From positions 868,001 to 932,000 of the forward strand of contig NZ_CP156688.1 of assembly GCF_040616545.1 (NCBI RefSeq): a DNA stretch of 64,000 nucleotides. Direction: 5' to 3'. The translations under genes and the position numbers were made by a program. Every line of letters begins with the position of its first letter. The stretch's first letter is position 1. This DNA is from Akkermansia muciniphila (lineage in GTDB: Bacteria; Verrucomicrobiota; Verrucomicrobiia; Verrucomicrobiales; Akkermansiaceae). Positions 61,046 through 64,000 of this stretch are shown here, in pieces. Under the pieces are notes generated by a model. The model was not told where the DNA came from and did no database searches. It was given only the letters and a program-made list of their open reading frames with translations.

Positions 61046-61930
61046 ATGTCCTCCCCGCAGAATACAATCGCCCTGGTGTTCGACTATGACCAGACCCTGA
61101 GCCCTTTCTACATGCAGGACCAGGCCATTTTCCCGGAATTCGGCATCTCCCCGCAGGAGTTCTGGACCCAGTGCAACGCCACCGGGGAAAAGGAAGGCTG
61201 GGACGGTGAACTGATTTACATGAAAAGCCTGCTGGACGCCCTCTCCCTGGACCGCGTGAGCAATGCCCGGCTCACCCAGCTCGGTGAACGTCTCACTTTT
61301 TATCCCGGCCTGCCGGAGTTTTTTGACGCCTTCCCGGCCATGACCCTCTCCTCCCTTCATACGGACCTGGGTATCAACATTGAATACTACATCATCTCCT
61401 CCGGCCTGAAAGCCCTGATTGACGGCTCCGCCCTGCGCCCCTACTTCAAGGCCGTGTTCGGCTGCGAGTTCAGCGAGATGGACGGGCACATCAACTTTCC
61501 CAAAAGGGTCATCTCCCACACCACGAAGACCCAGTACCTCTTCCGCATCAACAAGGGCATGCTGGATTACGACCAGGACGTGAACGACCACATGCCGGAA
61601 GACATGCGCCCTATCCCCTTCGCCAACATGATTTACATCGGCGACGGCCCCACGGACGTTCCCTGCTTCACCGTCATGCGCAGGAACGGCGGCCATGCCG
61701 TGGCCGTTTACAACCCGGAGGATGAAACGGGCCGCAGCTTCCGCAAGTGCTACAACCTGGCCTCCAATTCCGACCGCGTCAACTTCATCGCCCCGGCGGA
61801 CTACACGCCCGGAAGCCACCTTACCCGCGTTCTGTCCGGCATGGTTACGGACATCGCCAACGGCATCGTGCGCCGCCGGGACCGCGCCCTGGCGGATTCC
61901 TGCGTGGCGGCTCCCTCCTTTTCCAAATAA
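61046..61930 (+). CDS. HAD-superfamily phosphatase
   Basis: A 294-residue haloacid-dehalogenase-type hydrolase. Motif I is FDYDQTLSP (nucleophile and general acid aspartates), motif II is likely the serine of YYIISSGLK, a lysine lies in KRVISHTTK, and motif IV is [12 protein letters not shown]. The cap insertion between motifs I and II is helical, like that of phosphoserine phosphatase relatives. No signal peptide. It sits 20 nt after lptB in the Kdo/LPS operon, where a Kdo-8-phosphate phosphatase would be useful, but KdsC enzymes are much smaller and capless, so the substrate remains open. Confidence 0.8.
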   Translation: MSSPQNTIALVFDYDQTLSPFYMQDQAIFPEFGISPQEFWTQCNATGEKEGWDGELIYMKSLLDALSLDRVSNARLTQLGERLTFYPGLPEFFDAFPAMTLSSLHTDLGINIEYYIISSGLKALIDGSALRPYFKAVFGCEFSEMDGHINFPKRVISHTTKTQYLFRINKGMLDYDQDVNDHMPEDMRPIPFANMIYIGDGPTDVPCFTVMRRNGGHAVAVYNPEDETGRSFRKCYNLASNSDRVNFIAPADYTPGSHLTRVLSGMVTDIANGIVRRRDRALADSCVAAPSFSK

Positions 61931-61954
61931 ACCTGTTCCATTCCTCTCCCCGTC

Positions 61955-63337
61955 ATGAACAATCATTTTCACTTTCTCGGCATCTGCGGAACCGCCATGG
62001 GGGCGGTAGCCGCCGCCATGGCGCGCCGCGGCTACACCGTCACCGGGTCGGACGCCAACGTATATCCCCCCATGTCCACCTTCTTGGAGGAAGAGGGCAT
62101 CACCCTGTTTGAAGGCTACAAGGCGGCCAACATCCCCAAGGATGCGGACGTCATCGTCATCGGCAACGCCATGAGCCGCGGCAATGAGGAGGTGGAAGCC
62201 GTGCTCCAGCGCCGCCTGCGCTACCTCTCCCTGCCGGAAACGATGAAGGAATATTTCCTGCGCGGCAAGCGCAACTACGTGGTGACCGGCACCCACGGCA
62301 AAACCACCACCACGTCCATGCTGGCGTGGCTCATGGAAGACTCCGGCCTGAACCCCAGCTTCATGATCGGCGGCATTGCCCGCAACCTGGGCCGCGGCGG
62401 CCGCTTTACGGATTCCGACTTTTCCGTGCTGGAAGGGGACGAGTACGACACGGCCTTTTTCGACAAACGCTCCAAGTTCCTGCACTACCTGCCGGAACTG
62501 GTGGTCATCAACAACATTGAGTTTGACCACGCGGACATTTACAACTCCCTGGAGGAAATCAAGCTGAGCTTCCGCCGCCTGACCAAGATCATCCCCCGCA
62601 ACGGCCTGGCTCTGGTGAACGCGGACGATCCCAACTGCCTGGACGTGGTGAAGGGGGCGCCCTGCCCCGTCAAGACGCTGGGCTTTTCCGACTCCTCCAA
62701 TATCCGCATCCTGGACGTGGAAACTTCCACGGACGGAAGCCATTTCACGCTGGAAGGCACCCGGTACTATGTGCCGATGATCGGGGAATTCAACATCCGC
62801 AATGCCGCCATGGCGATCACCGCCGCGCAGTTCGCGGGCCTGAACGTCAAGCAGCTCGCGGACTCCATGGCCCGCTTTGAGGGCGTGGCGCGCCGCCAGG
62901 AAGTCAAGGGCGTGGTTAACGGCATTTCCGTGGTGGACGACTTCGCGCACCACCCCACAGCCATCAGGCAGGCCATCCTGGGACTGCGCCAGCGTTACCC
63001 GGACTCACGCATCTGGGCCATCTTTGAACCGCGCTCCAACACCACGCGCCGCAACATCTTCCAGAATGAACTGGCGCTGTCCCTCGCCACGGCGGATTTC
63101 CCCGTGGTGGCCGCCGTGGACCACCCGGACAAGGTGGCCCTGGAAGAGCGCCTGGACCTCACCAAGCTCTCCAATGACCTGTCCGCGCTGGGCAAGGACG
63201 CTCTCATTGGAGGCCATGCGCAGGAAATCGTCTCCGCCGTCTGCAAGAAAGCCCAGCCGGGAGACGTTATTCTGGTAATGAGCAACGGCGGTTTTGACGG
63301 AATTCACGCCAAACTGCTGGAAGCCCTGAACGCCTGA
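61955..63337 (+). CDS. mpl: UDP-MurNAc:L-Ala-gamma-D-Glu-meso-DAP ligase Mpl
   Basis: Mpl re-attaches recycled murein tripeptide to UDP-MurNAc, bypassing MurC, MurD and MurE. The 460-residue protein has FLGICGTAMGAVAAAMARRGY at the N-terminus, the Mpl-type VIGNAMSRGNEEVEA segment, the ligase P-loop VTGTHGKTTTTSML, EGDEYDTAFFDKRSKF (a hallmark separating Mpl from MurC), and DDFAHHPTAI. It follows the HAD gene by 24 nt. Together with the amidase it indicates peptidoglycan recycling. Confidence 0.93.
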   Translation: MNNHFHFLGICGTAMGAVAAAMARRGYTVTGSDANVYPPMSTFLEEEGITLFEGYKAANIPKDADVIVIGNAMSRGNEEVEAVLQRRLRYLSLPETMKEYFLRGKRNYVVTGTHGKTTTTSMLAWLMEDSGLNPSFMIGGIARNLGRGGRFTDSDFSVLEGDEYDTAFFDKRSKFLHYLPELVVINNIEFDHADIYNSLEEIKLSFRRLTKIIPRNGLALVNADDPNCLDVVKGAPCPVKTLGFSDSSNIRILDVETSTDGSHFTLEGTRYYVPMIGEFNIRNAAMAITAAQFAGLNVKQLADSMARFEGVARRQEVKGVVNGISVVDDFAHHPTAIRQAILGLRQRYPDSRIWAIFEPRSNTTRRNIFQNELALSLATADFPVVAAVDHPDKVALEERLDLTKLSNDLSALGKDALIGGHAQEIVSAVCKKAQPGDVILVMSNGGFDGIHAKLLEALNA

Positions 63338-63364
63338 CCCTTTTTCCCACATTATTCATCTCCA

Positions 63365-64000
63365 ATGAAAAACGCATCCACCATCACCGCCTTCATCATC
63401 AGCTTCCTGGTCGTGGGCAGCCTGGCCCTGGTCTTCCTGTTCCTGGGCAACCGGGAGGACGAGCCAGCCGCCACGGAACCCGCGGCGCAAACGGAAGTTC
63501 CGGCGCGCCAGACGGTGACGCCCCAGCCCACCGTGGACCCGCTTACCAAGGAGGACATCAGCCAGCAGACGGCCACGCCGTCCTCCGTGGTCAACCTCAA
63601 TTCCCCCCAGACGCTGGCCCAGGCCATTGCCAAGGTCATCCAGGACAGGGACGTGGACACCCTGAAATCCCTGGAAATCCAGCAGGCCGTCACGGAAGCC
63701 CAGAGCCGCACCATCCGGGAGCTCATGGATGCGCGCCACGTGCGCCTTTCCACTCCCGGCATCACCAGCATCGGCGCCAACAACCAGGGAGCCAACCCTA
63801 CGGCCAGATACACGCTCAATTTCAGCAGCGGCGCGCGTGGCTACTTGGACATGAAGCGCAATGACAAGCAGCAGTGGACGCTGGACACCCTCACCCTGCC
63901 CAGCAAGCAGGACCTGGCCAAGGACAAGGCCGCCCCCATGGCCATGAATGATCCCATGGGCGTCGTCAGCTCCTTCATGGACGCCGTCGCCAAGGCGGAC
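63365..64000 (+). CDS. membrane-anchored protein of unknown function, truncated by window end
   Basis: The first 212 codons of a gene that continues past the window. The N-terminus has one membrane segment (about 7-28, ITAFIISFLVVGSLALVF) followed by a Thr/Pro/Glu-rich linker to about residue 70. The outer part has a helical stretch (LAQAIAKVIQDRDVDTLKSLE) and a strand-rich domain (ARYTLNFSSGARGYLDMKR). No known family was recognised. It lies 27 nt after mpl and is probably the last visible member of the envelope operon. Confidence 0.7.
   Translation, partial: MKNASTITAFIISFLVVGSLALVFLFLGNREDEPAATEPAAQTEVPARQTVTPQPTVDPLTKEDISQQTATPSSVVNLNSPQTLAQAIAKVIQDRDVDTLKSLEIQQAVTEAQSRTIRELMDARHVRLSTPGITSIGANNQGANPTARYTLNFSSGARGYLDMKRNDKQQWTLDTLTLPSKQDLAKDKAAPMAMNDPMGVVSSFMDAVAKAD

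Noticed and set aside
61046-61930. HAD protein as KdsC
   Set aside because: It is far longer than KdsC and has a helical cap; the operon position alone is not enough.

Overview
The window is a GC-rich, densely packed bacterial chromosome segment whose gene content fits Verrucomicrobiota, most likely an Akkermansia-type genome. The pointers are a complete mra/mur/fts (dcw) cluster with a LysM gene inserted between murD and ftsW and a fused murC-murB gene, meso-DAP type MurE, Kdo and Lpt genes of a diderm envelope, and start codons preceded by pyrimidine-rich leaders that mostly lack a Shine-Dalgarno sequence. Identity to a named species cannot be confirmed without a database search.

Layout. 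1-6315: surface-polysaccharide genes (GT2, flippase, two GT4, one GT-like protein) around a divergent promoter region. 6346-11902: tRNA modification (miaA, mnmA, mnmE) with two secreted proteins of unknown function between miaA and mnmA. 11947-13441 (minus): a TRIC-type channel and a WalJ/YycJ-like metallo-hydrolase. 13599-30819: the dcw cluster mraZ-rsmH-ftsL-ftsI-murE-murF-mraY-murD-lysM-ftsW-murG-murCB-ddl-ftsQ, read as one run from a single visible promoter. ftsA and ftsZ do not follow; recA (31044-32084) with its own promoter and terminator comes instead. 32202-42964: amidase, lipB, leuCD, an unknown protein, an HtrA-like protease followed by a lipoprotein paralogue that has lost all three catalytic residues, an AroB/EboD-like sugar phosphate cyclase, and an exported M20 amidohydrolase.

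43055-52425 is an AT-shifted accessory island centred on a 2128-residue Rhs/YD-repeat protein. It has a polyserine tract of about 140 residues near the N-terminus and an AT-rich C-terminal tip that resembles a DUF900-like alpha/beta hydrolase. A membrane-anchored candidate immunity gene follows directly, then decayed fragments (one sharing an 18/19-nt word with the tip gene) and two more small AT-rich genes. This is the best candidate for a poorly described system in the window.

52426-64000: an orphan oligopeptide-type ABC ATPase, tsf and rpsB (strong promoter, good terminator), a MATE transporter, a CbiX-like chelatase, and a tightly coupled envelope operon kdsA - LptC-like protein - lptA-like - lptB - HAD phosphatase - mpl - unknown anchored protein (cut by the window end). 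Together the dcw cluster, Mpl, amidase, KdsA and Lpt genes cover peptidoglycan synthesis, remodelling and recycling plus LPS core synthesis and export. No rRNA, tRNA, CRISPR array or intact insertion sequence was recognised by eye.
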